Positions 54,266 to 62,388 of a stretch of 64,000 nt of DNA are shown here, piece by piece. Position 1 is the first letter of the stretch, and every line of letters begins with the position of its first letter. The stretch covers positions 62,001-126,000 of the forward strand of contig NZ_NWUX01000010.1 in the NCBI RefSeq assembly GCF_002374315.1. Direction: 5' to 3'. A model generated the notes under the pieces. The model was not told where the DNA came from. It saw only the letters and a list, made by a program, of their open reading frames with translations, and ran no database searches. The DNA comes from Vreelandella nigrificans. GTDB lineage: Bacteria; Pseudomonadota; Gammaproteobacteria; Pseudomonadales; Halomonadaceae. The translations under genes and the position numbers were made by a program.

Positions 54266-55069
54266 TTAGCCAGCCGGGTGACTATTTGGCAGCGTGATGC
54301 TCCCGTTTAGATAAGGCGCCACGCGGCCTTTTATCATTACTCGGTCGCCCTCCACGACACAGCTCAGTGTGCCTTTGCGGGCACCACCCTGGCGTGCAGT
54401 AAGCTGCTGTTTACCCAGCCGTTTCGCCCAATAAGGCGCAAGCGAGGTATGGGCCGAGCCGGTAACGGGGTCTTCTTCCACGCCCACCTTGGGACCAAAC
54501 CAGCGGGATACAAAATCCGTATCGTGGCCTTTGGCGGTAACGACTATGCCGCGCCCAGGGAGTCGCTTCAATTGCTGCATATCCGGCTCTAGCGACTCGA
54601 TCAGTTGTGCATTGTTGACCACCACGACAATGTCGTCGGAGATCAGTAATTCTTCGATATTGATACCGCCCAGCGCGGAGGCTACCTCAGTATGCATCGC
54701 CAAGGGTTCCAGCGTTTTCGCGGGAAAATCCATTGCCAGCTCATCGCCATCTCGCTGAACTAATAGCAGCCCACTGCGTGTCTCGAAATGCAGAGTTTCA
54801 GCGCTTTCGCCCAGCTCGTTAAAAATCACCCAAGCCGCCGCCAGCGTGGCATGACCACACAGATCCACTTCCACCGCAGGGGTAAACCAGCGTAGGTGGT
54901 AGCCGGATTCAGTAGGCACAAAAAAGGCGGTTTCAGAGAGGTTGTTCTCCGTCGCAATGGCCTGCAACAATCCATCATCCAGCCATGCCTCCAACGGGCA
55001 AACCGCCGCAGGATTGCCTTCAAAGGGCTTAGAGGCAAACGCATCTACTTGGTAAAGATCAATGTTCAT
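54266..55069 (-). CDS. PhzF-family isomerase/epimerase-like protein
   Basis: 267 residues from ATG 55069 (AAGG upstream; an in-frame TTG lies three codons earlier). PhzF/YddE fold, two related halves: 'YQVDAFASKPFEGNPAAVCP' at the N-terminus, with catalytic Glu in 'NLSETAFFVPTES', the family block 'VDLCGHATLAAAWVIF', and C-terminal 'EDPVTGSAHTSLAPYW'. PhzF isomerises a phenazine precursor; most homologues, like this solitary one, have unknown substrates. Converges with the giant gene; probably separate from it. Confidence 0.9.
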   Translation of the reverse strand: MNIDLYQVDAFASKPFEGNPAAVCPLEAWLDDGLLQAIATENNLSETAFFVPTESGYHLRWFTPAVEVDLCGHATLAAAWVIFNELGESAETLHFETRSGLLLVQRDGDELAMDFPAKTLEPLAMHTEVASALGGINIEELLISDDIVVVVNNAQLIESLEPDMQQLKRLPGRGIVVTAKGHDTDFVSRWFGPKVGVEEDPVTGSAHTSLAPYWAKRLGKQQLTARQGGARKGTLSCVVEGDRVMIKGRVAPYLNGSITLPNSHPAG

Positions 55070-55148
55070 CACAGCCAACCTTTTCTAACGTCATGGGTCA
55101 TTATGTTTTGGATAACACGAGGCTTTTGGCAAGTGCGTACCGTCTAGC

Positions 55149-56348
55149 TCAGTTCGCCTCAACATCGGCCTGCCCTTTGATGATAGAACGGGCAAGCATC
55201 AGATACGCCACCGAGCCACAGGCGGCCATGGATAGGATGACCGCTTCAAGCGTATGCGGCAACATGGCGGACAATGCGCTCAGCAGCCCAGCGACACCGA
55301 ACTGGGCGGCGCCCAAAAGCGCTGCAGCCGTCCCGCCACTGGTGGGAAAGTACTCCAAAAAGCAGGCCTGAATATTCGGCGAGATCGCCCCTATCGCGCC
55401 GATGGTCAGCATCATAGCAGGCAGGAAGGCGTACAACGGCCACTCCATAAAGGCAGCCATCACCAACAACAGTATGCCGACACCCTGACAGCCCGTTGCC
55501 AACTGCAGAATACGCAGTGACGATAGCCTGGAAAGCAACACTCGATTGAGAATGTTGAAGATAAGCATCGCGACGATATTCGCCGCAAACAGCATCGAAA
55601 AGCTTGAAGGCGACTGGCCGAAGTGCCCCTGATAGATAAATGACGCATAGGTGATGAACATCATCAGGGTAGAAAAAGAGGCAGCCTGCCAAACGATGAA
55701 CGGCAGGGCCGGTTTTGTGGACAGTACCAGCTTATAACGCGCCAGCAGGCTCATCTTAGGGCTTTTCGCTCGAGACACCTTGCCCGTACCGGTAAAGATC
55801 ACCCGCACCAGCAACGGCACCAGCAGCACCGCGTATATCGCCAAGGCGAAAAAGATAGTGTGCCAGGAACCCAGCGCCAGAATCGCGCTGCCCACGCTCG
55901 GCGCAATGCCCGGTGCCAATACCATGATAAAGCCCATCAGCGAGAATAGTTTCGCGGCGTCGCGGCCTGACACCCGGTCACGCACCAGCGCCGGCACAGA
56001 TACCAGAGTAAAACCGGCGCCAAGAGCCTGAACTGCCCGCCCAACGAGCAGCGTGTTCAAAGAATCTGCCATGCCAATGAAAATGCTTGAGAGCGCAAAA
56101 ATCGCCAGCCCGCTCATCAACACCCGCTGGCGCCCAAAGCGGTCTGAAAGCGCACCGCCGATTAACTGACCAAACGCCATCGCGAATACGTACACCGAAA
56201 CGCTCAGCGATACCGCCTGCTGAGCAATCCCCAGCGATTCGCCGATGACTGGAAAGGCCGGCAGGTACGTATCCATGGAAAACGGGCCCAGCATCATGGT
56301 CAATGCCAAGCTCAGCACCACAATGAACGGCGTTTTAGATTGGGTCAT
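55149..56348 (-). CDS. Bcr/CflA-family MFS multidrug exporter
   Basis: 399 residues from ATG 56348; the upstream part of the frame to 56390 has no ribosome site and no similarity. Helix 1 'FSMDTYLPAFPVIGESLG' is the Bcr/CflA hallmark ('iDMYLPalP.i...l'), motif A is 'GALSDRFGRQRVLMSGL', motif C region 'LAPGIAPSVGSAILALGSW'. Twelve helices. Relatives export bicyclomycin, chloramphenicol or sulfonamides and small dipeptides. Monocistronic; 79 bases from the phzF start. Confidence 0.85.
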   Translation of the reverse strand: MTQSKTPFIVVLSLALTMMLGPFSMDTYLPAFPVIGESLGIAQQAVSLSVSVYVFAMAFGQLIGGALSDRFGRQRVLMSGLAIFALSSIFIGMADSLNTLLVGRAVQALGAGFTLVSVPALVRDRVSGRDAAKLFSLMGFIMVLAPGIAPSVGSAILALGSWHTIFFALAIYAVLLVPLLVRVIFTGTGKVSRAKSPKMSLLARYKLVLSTKPALPFIVWQAASFSTLMMFITYASFIYQGHFGQSPSSFSMLFAANIVAMLIFNILNRVLLSRLSSLRILQLATGCQGVGILLLVMAAFMEWPLYAFLPAMMLTIGAIGAISPNIQACFLEYFPTSGGTAAALLGAAQFGVAGLLSALSAMLPHTLEAVILSMAACGSVAYLMLARSIIKGQADVEAN

Positions 56349-56548
56349 AGAAGCTCGCGGTAAAGGGGCGTGATGATGGACAACACCCACAATATGATAC
56401 CGACAGTTGCTATCAAGGCAATCGAATAGGTAGGTGGTTTGCTAATGGGGCTTTGGGAGCAAGGTTTTGAGAACAGGGGTTTGAGAGTAAGGTTATGGGA
56501 GTAAGAGGACAGCGCCCAACCAACAACAGGTATGATTGCATAGCGTAT

Positions 56549-57772
56549 TTAATACCAACGAGGAGAGCCGAATGCCCGCCTACATCGTACTAACCCGTGA
56601 ACACACTCACGACAACGAAGAAATGAAGCGCTACAGCGAAAAAGCCAAAGCCGCCCGCGAAGGCCACGACCCGCAACCACTCGCCTTTTATGGTGATTTT
56701 GAGGTGCTAGAAGGAAGCGCCATGGAAGGTGCGGTGATTCTTCGTTTCCCCGACATGGCCGCCGCCCGTGCCTGGTACGAAAGCCCCGCCTATCAGGAAG
56801 CCCGCAAACACCGTTTCCAGGGTGCCGACTATCGCGTTTTTCTAGTGGATGGAATAGAAGAGGATTAATGGGCAAAGCCCCTGCGGTCATCGGCGGAGGG
56901 AGCTTTGCCAGCAACGCGGCGTTGCGGCGCAGGTACCACAAGAATAGAAACGAGCCGCAGCGTTTGTTGCCATCGGCCAGAGGGTGATTCTTGATCACAA
57001 AGTAAAGCAGATGCGCGGCGCGGGTGGCGACGTTGGGGTAAAAAAGCTCATCCCCAAAGCCTTGCTCAATGGTGGCCAGGGCGGACGTCAGACCGTCACC
57101 CCGTAACTGACCGAATAGCTCGGTGGCCTCCCCCTTGCCAATCAGGGTCTGTTTCAACTCACCGATGGCCTGAAGTGCCTCTTCCAGCCCTAAAGGCTGC
57201 ATACCCGGCTGTTTGATGCCCACTTCCGCCAACTGCTGCTCATCGTAGCCCTGTAGCAAACTCCAGGAGCGGGCGTAATCGCTAATCACACGGGCAACCG
57301 CTTCGCCCTCGGTTGAAACCAAGCCTTGATTGGTCAGGGTTCGGCTGAGCAAACTCACCGCCTGCTCAAACTCTATTCCACGCTCAGTTAGGCGGCGTTG
57401 GTTTAGGGTGTAACCTTGAACCAAATGGTCTTTAAGAACCTGAGTGGCCCATCTACGAAACTGGGTGGCACGCTTGGAACTGACCCGATACCCAACGGAA
57501 ATAATAGCATCCAGATTGTAATGCTTGATGCTGCGTCGAACCTGCCGTTTACCCTCTTGGCGAACTACTAAGAAATCCTTAGTAGTTGCCTGCTCACTCA
57601 ATTCATCGTCTTTAAAAATATTCTGTAGGTGCATGAGAACGTTTTCGGGCGTAGTTGCGAACAAGCCCCCCATCTGTGCCTGGCTTAACCAAACGGTATC
57701 TTGTTCCAGCGTTACCTCGAGGTGTGATTGCCCATCTTCGCTGGTGAATATCTGTATTTGCTGATCATTCAT
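56549..57772 (-). pseudogene. RhuM-family protein with Fic/Doc domain, 3' end lost
   Basis: From ATG 57772 the frame encodes a RhuM-type N-terminal region ('VWLSQAQMGGLFATTPENVL', 'YNLDAIISVGYRVSSKRATQ', 'FRRWATQVLKDHLVQGYTLN') and then a Fic/Doc domain with the motif 'NHPLADGNKRCGSFLFLWYL' (AMP/phosphotransferase fold). Similarity stops near 'LRRNAALLAK' at about 56903; the usual final 30-40 residues ('...LTLLVAESDP.qKd.mi.li.nl') are absent. The frame then runs antisense through DUF1330 as Arg/Cys-rich nonsense to 56549. Either the gene was truncated by recombination at about 56900, or a shorter functional version ends by readthrough; I judge it broken. Confidence 0.65.
56572..56868 (+). 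CDS. DUF1330 protein
   Basis: 98 residues from ATG 56572, which has AGGAGAG 5 bases upstream; the frame upstream to 56536 is dispensable. Small dimeric alpha/beta-barrel family (DUF1330), recognised by 'PAYIVLTREHTHDNEEMKRY', 'FYGDFEVLEGSAMEGAVILR' and 'WYESPAYQEARKHRFQGADY'. Function unknown; no partner gene. The broken RhuM frame runs antisense right through it, and a GGCAAAGC/GCTTTGCC dyad (56871-56878 / 56902-56909) separates the two. Confidence 0.85.
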   Translation: MPAYIVLTREHTHDNEEMKRYSEKAKAAREGHDPQPLAFYGDFEVLEGSAMEGAVILRFPDMAAARAWYESPAYQEARKHRFQGADYRVFLVDGIEED

Positions 57773-57985
57773 GAGTGCTGACTCCCAGGTTTACATCAAA
57801 CGCTTTATGTCTTTAAAACAAGCACCTCCCAAGCAAGCAGCACTCAATACGGCAGTAGTCACCTTTCCATACTAAACAAGAGAGTCAAACGCGCTCGCAA
57901 TCAGAGACTAAGTAAACATTACCACAAAAACTGTTCATACATACAGTTAAAATTACCATAATTCTGCCAAGCAAAATTAGACGCT

Positions 57986-58795
57986 TCAACGCACAAAAAC
58001 CATCACCACCAGCACCATGGTCAGCAATAGCAGGTATACCCTGGCATGAATACGATCAGGGAGGCGTCCGATCCAGATCGACGCCAGTCGGATGCCTAGC
58101 CATGAGCCCACGGCGAGTACCAGCAAGGCGCGCAGATCCACATAACCGGCATACCAGTCCCCCAGCGCGGGGTGATTTGACGACAGCAACACATACGTCG
58201 CGGTGCCACTCACCGCCATGGGCAACGACAACGGATTGGCCATAGCGGTGGCTGCCGTCATGCTCGCGCCTCTACGGCGCATGAGCGGAACGGTCATCAC
58301 ACTGCCGCCAACACCCAACAAGGCGGCCACCGCACCAATCAATGTCCCCGTCAGAGCCGTTACCCCACGCCCCATAGGGCGCACGCTGCTCTCCGCCTGA
58401 TGCAGAAAACCGGGCCGCAGAACGGCATCCATAATCGTAAGCCCCAAATAGCCGATAAATGCCCAGCGCACCCACTCGCCACTTAACGACACGGCCGCCG
58501 CCGCGCCAAGCACTGCCCCCATGGCGATATAGCCCACCAGCGGCCGCACCAGATGCCACTGCACAGTCTGCCGCTGATGGTGGCGCCATGTGGACAGCGA
58601 AGCAGCAAAGACCATCAACGCCGTCGAGGTAGCCACCGCGATATGCATGGCCGCCTGACCGATGCCACTATCCAGCCCATGGACGGTCATCAGCAGGGTA
58701 TACAGCAAAGGAACCACAACAAACCCACCGCCGAAACCGAACAACACGGTGGTCACTCCCGCTAACCCGCCACAAAGCAGCAATACGCTATACAC
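57986..58795 (-). CDS. TauE/SafE-family anion exporter permease
   Basis: 269 residues from a GTG at 58795 with GGAGAG 7 bases upstream. Eight membrane helices, two TauE/SafE repeats: 'LLCGGLAGVTTVLFGFGGGF' and 'LTGTLIGAVAALLGVGGSVM', each with the family's glycine-rich GfGGg element. Family members export sulfite, sulfoacetate or other organic anions. Divergent from an AraC-type regulator 107 bases away, probably its controller. The 213-base spacer 57773-57985 shows nothing. Confidence 0.85.
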   Translation of the reverse strand: MYSVLLLCGGLAGVTTVLFGFGGGFVVVPLLYTLLMTVHGLDSGIGQAAMHIAVATSTALMVFAASLSTWRHHQRQTVQWHLVRPLVGYIAMGAVLGAAAAVSLSGEWVRWAFIGYLGLTIMDAVLRPGFLHQAESSVRPMGRGVTALTGTLIGAVAALLGVGGSVMTVPLMRRRGASMTAATAMANPLSLPMAVSGTATYVLLSSNHPALGDWYAGYVDLRALLVLAVGSWLGIRLASIWIGRLPDRIHARVYLLLLTMVLVVMVFVR

Positions 58796-58902
58796 CGGTA
58801 CTCTCCTGATGAAACGAAACAGCAGGCACTATATGCTGGCAAGGGTTGGCTGACATTCGCCATTTGGACAACCATCAACGCGTTTCAGCCAGGTTAACGC
58901 TA

Positions 58903-59694
58903 ATGCTCAATACGCCCCTGTCAGATGTGGATCATGTAGCACGGCCCATCGTAGCCATCGGCACTGATTACCGCCCCGGCACCCTCCTCGATTTTCATAC
59001 CCATCGGCGTGCCCAGTTTCTCTATGGCATGAGCGGCGTGATGGAAGTCAATACGGATGACGGCACCTGGATGGTGCCGCCCTACAGCGGCGTCTGGCTG
59101 CCTGCGGGCAAGCGCCATCAGGTGCGCATGAATGGAGTGAGCACCCGAAGCCTGTATATCGAGCCCCACGCCGCGCCACGTGCCTCGCCTAGCTGCGAGG
59201 TGCTGGTCGTGACGCCTCTCCTGCACCACCTACTGCTGGCTTCCGCCCACATCCCCGCGCGCTATGACGAAAACGGCCGCGACGGTGCCCTGGCTCAACT
59301 ACTTCTATGCGAACTGGAACAGGCTCAGGTCCTGCCACTGTTTGCCCCCCTGCCCCAAGACCTTCCACTCGCCAACCTGTGCAGAGCGTTTCTCGGCCAG
59401 CCAAACATTCACACGCTGCCTGATGAATGGGCCCAGCAGTTACATTGCAGTCAGCGCACCTTCAACCGCCTGTTCCGTCAGCAGACCGGACTCTCCTTTG
59501 GCGTATGGCGCCAACAGGCCTGCCTGATGGCGGCTATTCCCAGGCTACTCTCCGGCAGTTCCGTTACCCGAACCGCGCTGGAGCTCGGCTACGACAGCCC
59601 AGGCGCATTCTCCAGCATGTTTCGCAAGGTGCTCGGCCAATCTCCCAGCGCTTTCGTCCGGGAGGCGTTAAAAGAGGACGGCGCCTTAAAATGA
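58903..59694 (+). CDS. AraC-family regulator with cupin sensor domain
   Basis: 263 residues from ATG 58903; the frame extends to a TTG at 58846 but has no typical sequence there. N-terminal cupin with metal/ligand histidines ('DFHTHRRAQFLYGMSGVMEV', 'WLPAGKRHQVRM'), then two HTHs ('EWAQQLHCSQRTFNRLFRQQ' and 'VTRTALELGYDSPGAFSSMF', 'LGQSPSAFVREAL'). This subgroup commonly controls a divergent exporter; here that is the TauE permease. Followed by a strong hairpin at 59712. Confidence 0.85.
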   Translation: MLNTPLSDVDHVARPIVAIGTDYRPGTLLDFHTHRRAQFLYGMSGVMEVNTDDGTWMVPPYSGVWLPAGKRHQVRMNGVSTRSLYIEPHAAPRASPSCEVLVVTPLLHHLLLASAHIPARYDENGRDGALAQLLLCELEQAQVLPLFAPLPQDLPLANLCRAFLGQPNIHTLPDEWAQQLHCSQRTFNRLFRQQTGLSFGVWRQQACLMAAIPRLLSGSSVTRTALELGYDSPGAFSSMFRKVLGQSPSAFVREALKEDGALK

Positions 59695-59711
59695 TATATT
59701 CGGATCACAAA

Positions 59712-59742
59712 TTGAGCCGAATAGGCTTTTTATTCGGCTCAA
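59712..59742 (+). terminator. Strong hairpin after the AraC-family gene
   Basis: TTGAGCCGAATA (59712-59723) and TATTCGGCTCAA (59731-59742) pair perfectly over 12 bases around a GGCTTTT loop, 17 bases after the stop codon. A run of T is lacking directly after the stem (GGATTATTTT), so efficiency is uncertain. Confidence 0.6.
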
Positions 59743-59762
59743 GGATTATTTTGGAAGTGGTC

Positions 59763-59921
59763 ATGATAGAACAGGTTTATCGCCGTGCCGCCCTTGAACG
59801 CGAAGACGCCCTTCTTGGCGACAAGCACTCTCTTAAGTATTGCTTTTTAATGTGCACTCATAGTTCAAAAATTAGCACTTTACTAAGAGTCAGCCCTGCG
59901 CTCTTTGAAAAATTTAAATAG
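59763..59921 (+). CDS. Possible 52-aa protein, unrecognised
   Basis: Short frame beginning 'MIEQVYRRAALEREDALLGD' with GGAAG 8 bases upstream. The first half is charged and helical; the second half ('CFLMCTHSSKISTL') is in AT-rich sequence and looks non-coding. No family recognised. It may be the remnant of a longer gene or chance. Confidence 0.2.
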   Translation: MIEQVYRRAALEREDALLGDKHSLKYCFLMCTHSSKISTLLRVSPALFEKFK

Positions 59922-59962
59922 GGTGTACTTTGAGTTAACAAAATATCTGATTCTTAAAGATT

Positions 59963-60913
59963 TCAGGTATTTTTCCCTCTCTTACCGGGAAGTAGGTGCA
60001 GCACACCCACCACCACCGAGCCCACCAAAAAGCCAATCACCGCAGAGCACAGCGTATTGAAACTCCAGCCCAGCGTACTGCCCAAGGCGCCGGTGGCTTC
60101 GCTAATGCCATGCTCAATATGGTGTACCCACCCATAGGGCGCGTTGAACCAACCCGTTCCATCGGCACCTAGATTGACCATCAGAATATGCCCGCCCACC
60201 CAAAGCATGGCGACGGTTCCCACGATCGAGATAGTCGCTAGTACCTTCGGCATGGCAGTGACCAAGCCCCGGCCCAGGGTCTGAACTCCCGAATGATCCC
60301 GCTGGGCGAGCTTCAAGCCGATATCATCCATTCTGATCAACAGCGCCACCACGCCATACACCAGAAGTGTGATAACAAACGCGACCACTACTAGGCTTGC
60401 CAGCTGAGACCAGAACCCCTGATGGGAGACCGTGGCCAGCGCGATCACCATGATTTCAGCGGAAAGAATCAGATCGGTACGAATGGCGCCACTTACGATC
60501 TTTTTCTCGGCTTCCGGCCCCTTCTCCACCGCTGGCTTTTCGTCGTCATGCTTACCGGAAAGCTTGTGCCAAACCTTCTCCGCGCCCTCAAAAGCCAGGT
60601 AAGTGCCGCCTATCATCAGGATGATCGGTAATAGCGCGGGCAAAAAGTGACTCAGCAGCAGCGCCACCGGCAGAATAAAAATCAGCTTGTTGCGGATCGA
60701 GCCCAGCGCGATCTGCTTCACAAGCGACAGTTCACGCTCTGCTGCCACCCCCTGCAAATATTGCGGCGTCACCGCCGTATCATCCACCACCACCCCGGCC
60801 GCCTTCGCCGTCGCACGCCCAGCGGCGGCACTCACATCGTCCAGAGATGCTGCGGTCAACTTCGCCAATGCGGCAATGTCATCCAGTAATCCTATCAAGC
60901 CGCCTATGGCCAT
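59963..60913 (-). CDS. DUF808 (YedI-like) inner-membrane protein
   Basis: 316 residues from ATG 60913 (GGAGG 6 bases upstream). DUF808 family: N-terminal 'MAIGGLIGLLDDIAALAKLT' and 'DDVSAAAGRATAKAAGVVVDD' are diagnostic, followed by about seven membrane helices and the family loop 'GTYLAFEGAEKVWHKL'. Function unknown; E. coli YedI is the model. The stop codon lies in an AT-rich imperfect hairpin (59941-59972) that may be its terminator. Confidence 0.85.
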   Translation of the reverse strand: MAIGGLIGLLDDIAALAKLTAASLDDVSAAAGRATAKAAGVVVDDTAVTPQYLQGVAAERELSLVKQIALGSIRNKLIFILPVALLLSHFLPALLPIILMIGGTYLAFEGAEKVWHKLSGKHDDEKPAVEKGPEAEKKIVSGAIRTDLILSAEIMVIALATVSHQGFWSQLASLVVVAFVITLLVYGVVALLIRMDDIGLKLAQRDHSGVQTLGRGLVTAMPKVLATISIVGTVAMLWVGGHILMVNLGADGTGWFNAPYGWVHHIEHGISEATGALGSTLGWSFNTLCSAVIGFLVGSVVVGVLHLLPGKRGKNT

Positions 60914-61059
60914 GGAGGCTTCCTCCGTGAATAACAGGTGCAGATAGTAAAGCATACAGCGGGTGAATTACCTTCAAAGTGCTTTGAGGCAAAGGCATTC
61001 ACTTGCTATAGGTCGATTTTCATTGCAAGCGATATGGTCTCACTGACCAAGCCCACTAC

Positions 61060-61272
61060 TTACTGCGTGCCTTCATAAGCTTGCCCAAGTAACACCGTAT
61101 AGCGTGTACTGCGCCCACCGCCGGGAAGCTTGGAAAGGCAGCCTTTTTCCAGCAGCTCGGCCAAATCCCGCGTTGCGGTGGCTTTACTCACTTTGGCCAA
61201 CGATTGGTACTTACGAGCATTGATACCCTGCTCAAACTCCTCCCCTACTGTATCCAACAAGCGGTTCAGCAC
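61060..61272 (-). pseudogene. Winged-helix C-terminal remnant of a Fic/DUF4172-type protein
   Basis: 70 residues from a GTG at 61272. The sequence 'INARKYQSLAKVSKATATRD' and 'LAELLEKGCLSKLPGGGRST' is the winged HTH that ends many DUF4172/Fic-family AMPylase proteins ('...y..l...S.aTAsRDL..Lv..G.L...G.GRST.Y'). The frame continues upstream without a start codon ('RCHHLTTV') to a TGA near 61318. The catalytic part is missing, so this is a leftover. Confidence 0.5.
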
Positions 61273-61374
61273 GGTGGTGAGATGGTGGCATCGGGCTGCT
61301 ACCCGCCCTCGTAGATTGAATCATTAAGAGACGGCCTGAGGCTTAGATAGCATATACCAGCATATTAAAATTAT

Positions 61375-62385
61375 TTAAAACTGCTTTATACCATTCGCCT
61401 TAAGACAGTACGCATATATTTCTGGAGAATTATTAGCATCACGCATAATTCCTTCTGAATAATTGGGATGATAAAGTCTAGGTTGAGAATATATAACCTC
61501 AGAGCACTCTTCATTTCCTATGTAACTTAAGGCCATTGCAAGAGAATGGGTTTTTGGGCCAAGAGGTATCATATCCATATTTAAACCCTTATTAACAACC
61601 ATCTCGGCCCTGATTTCATTAAGCCAATCCAAAGCAGCAAACATATCCATAGCATGAATTCTTTTTATACTATCAGCTTTTGTGGAGACACCCGAAATAT
61701 GCGCTATTTTATGTAACAAATGCCAGTTCCTTCTAAAGCTTGGTGAACCAGGAGGAAAAGGAAACAAGTACTTAATATTTTTAACTGAACCTTGCTCTAA
61801 GTAATCATTCAAGTTAAATGACATATAGCCAACACTAACAATTACTAAAGAGCCATTGTCATCAGCAGTAATCCTACCAAAACCAGGCAAGGCAGACGGA
61901 GGCTCTGCATCTTCAGTTAATTTTCCTTCTTTGTATGACTTAGCACGTGTATAGCACGCAATTATATTTTTAACCCTACTATCAACAATTAATTTTTTTA
62001 ACAAAAAGAAAAAAACACGTTTTGGCAAAGCAGTAATATCTAAAACCACTGAATCTGTAGCACAGGCGATATCCTTGGCTAGGTCGTTCCACACACCAGG
62101 CTGAACATCTAAAGCATGCTCGATATGAGAGACACGATTAGAAAAAACAGCATTAAAAATACTTTTATTTTTAAATTTTAAATCTTTTAGAGAGTCATCA
62201 AACTTTCTATTTGGCGATGCAACATCGATGCAAAAAACCTCATTAACTATTAATTTCTCATCCAACATTAAGGGTAAGGCAGTACATCTCTCTTCAAAAG
62301 AGTTAGATGCTACAACCAACCAATTCGCATTAGGTACTTTACCAAAGAGCCAATCTACCTTTCCCCACGGATGTATTATAGCCAT
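61375..62385 (-). CDS. Uncharacterised protein with CARF-like 'LDIT' motif, candidate defence effector/sensor
   Basis: 336 residues; GGAGATT ribosome site lies inside the end of the upstream ATPase gene, 3 bases apart, so the pair is coupled. I do not recognise a named family. The N-terminal 150 residues look Rossmann-like: 'WLVVASNSFEERC' (about 22-34), then 'SVVLDITALPKRVFFFLLKK' with Asp116, reminiscent of the 'DiTGGTK' strand-loop of CARF domains. A central loop has 'PGFGRITADDN'. The C-terminal half is helical ('HAMDMFAALDWLNEIRAEMV'). AT-rich codon use unlike the rest of the window suggests recent acquisition. Defence role is inferred from architecture and composition. Confidence 0.6.
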   Translation of the reverse strand: MAIIHPWGKVDWLFGKVPNANWLVVASNSFEERCTALPLMLDEKLIVNEVFCIDVASPNRKFDDSLKDLKFKNKSIFNAVFSNRVSHIEHALDVQPGVWNDLAKDIACATDSVVLDITALPKRVFFFLLKKLIVDSRVKNIIACYTRAKSYKEGKLTEDAEPPSALPGFGRITADDNGSLVIVSVGYMSFNLNDYLEQGSVKNIKYLFPFPPGSPSFRRNWHLLHKIAHISGVSTKADSIKRIHAMDMFAALDWLNEIRAEMVVNKGLNMDMIPLGPKTHSLAMALSYIGNEECSEVIYSQPRLYHPNYSEGIMRDANNSPEIYAYCLKANGIKQF

Positions 62386-62388
62386 AGG

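Noticed and set aside
61130-61327. Plus-strand 65-codon frame at 61.1-61.3 kb
   Set aside because: It is the complement of the winged-helix remnant, whose minus-strand sequence matches a known domain.
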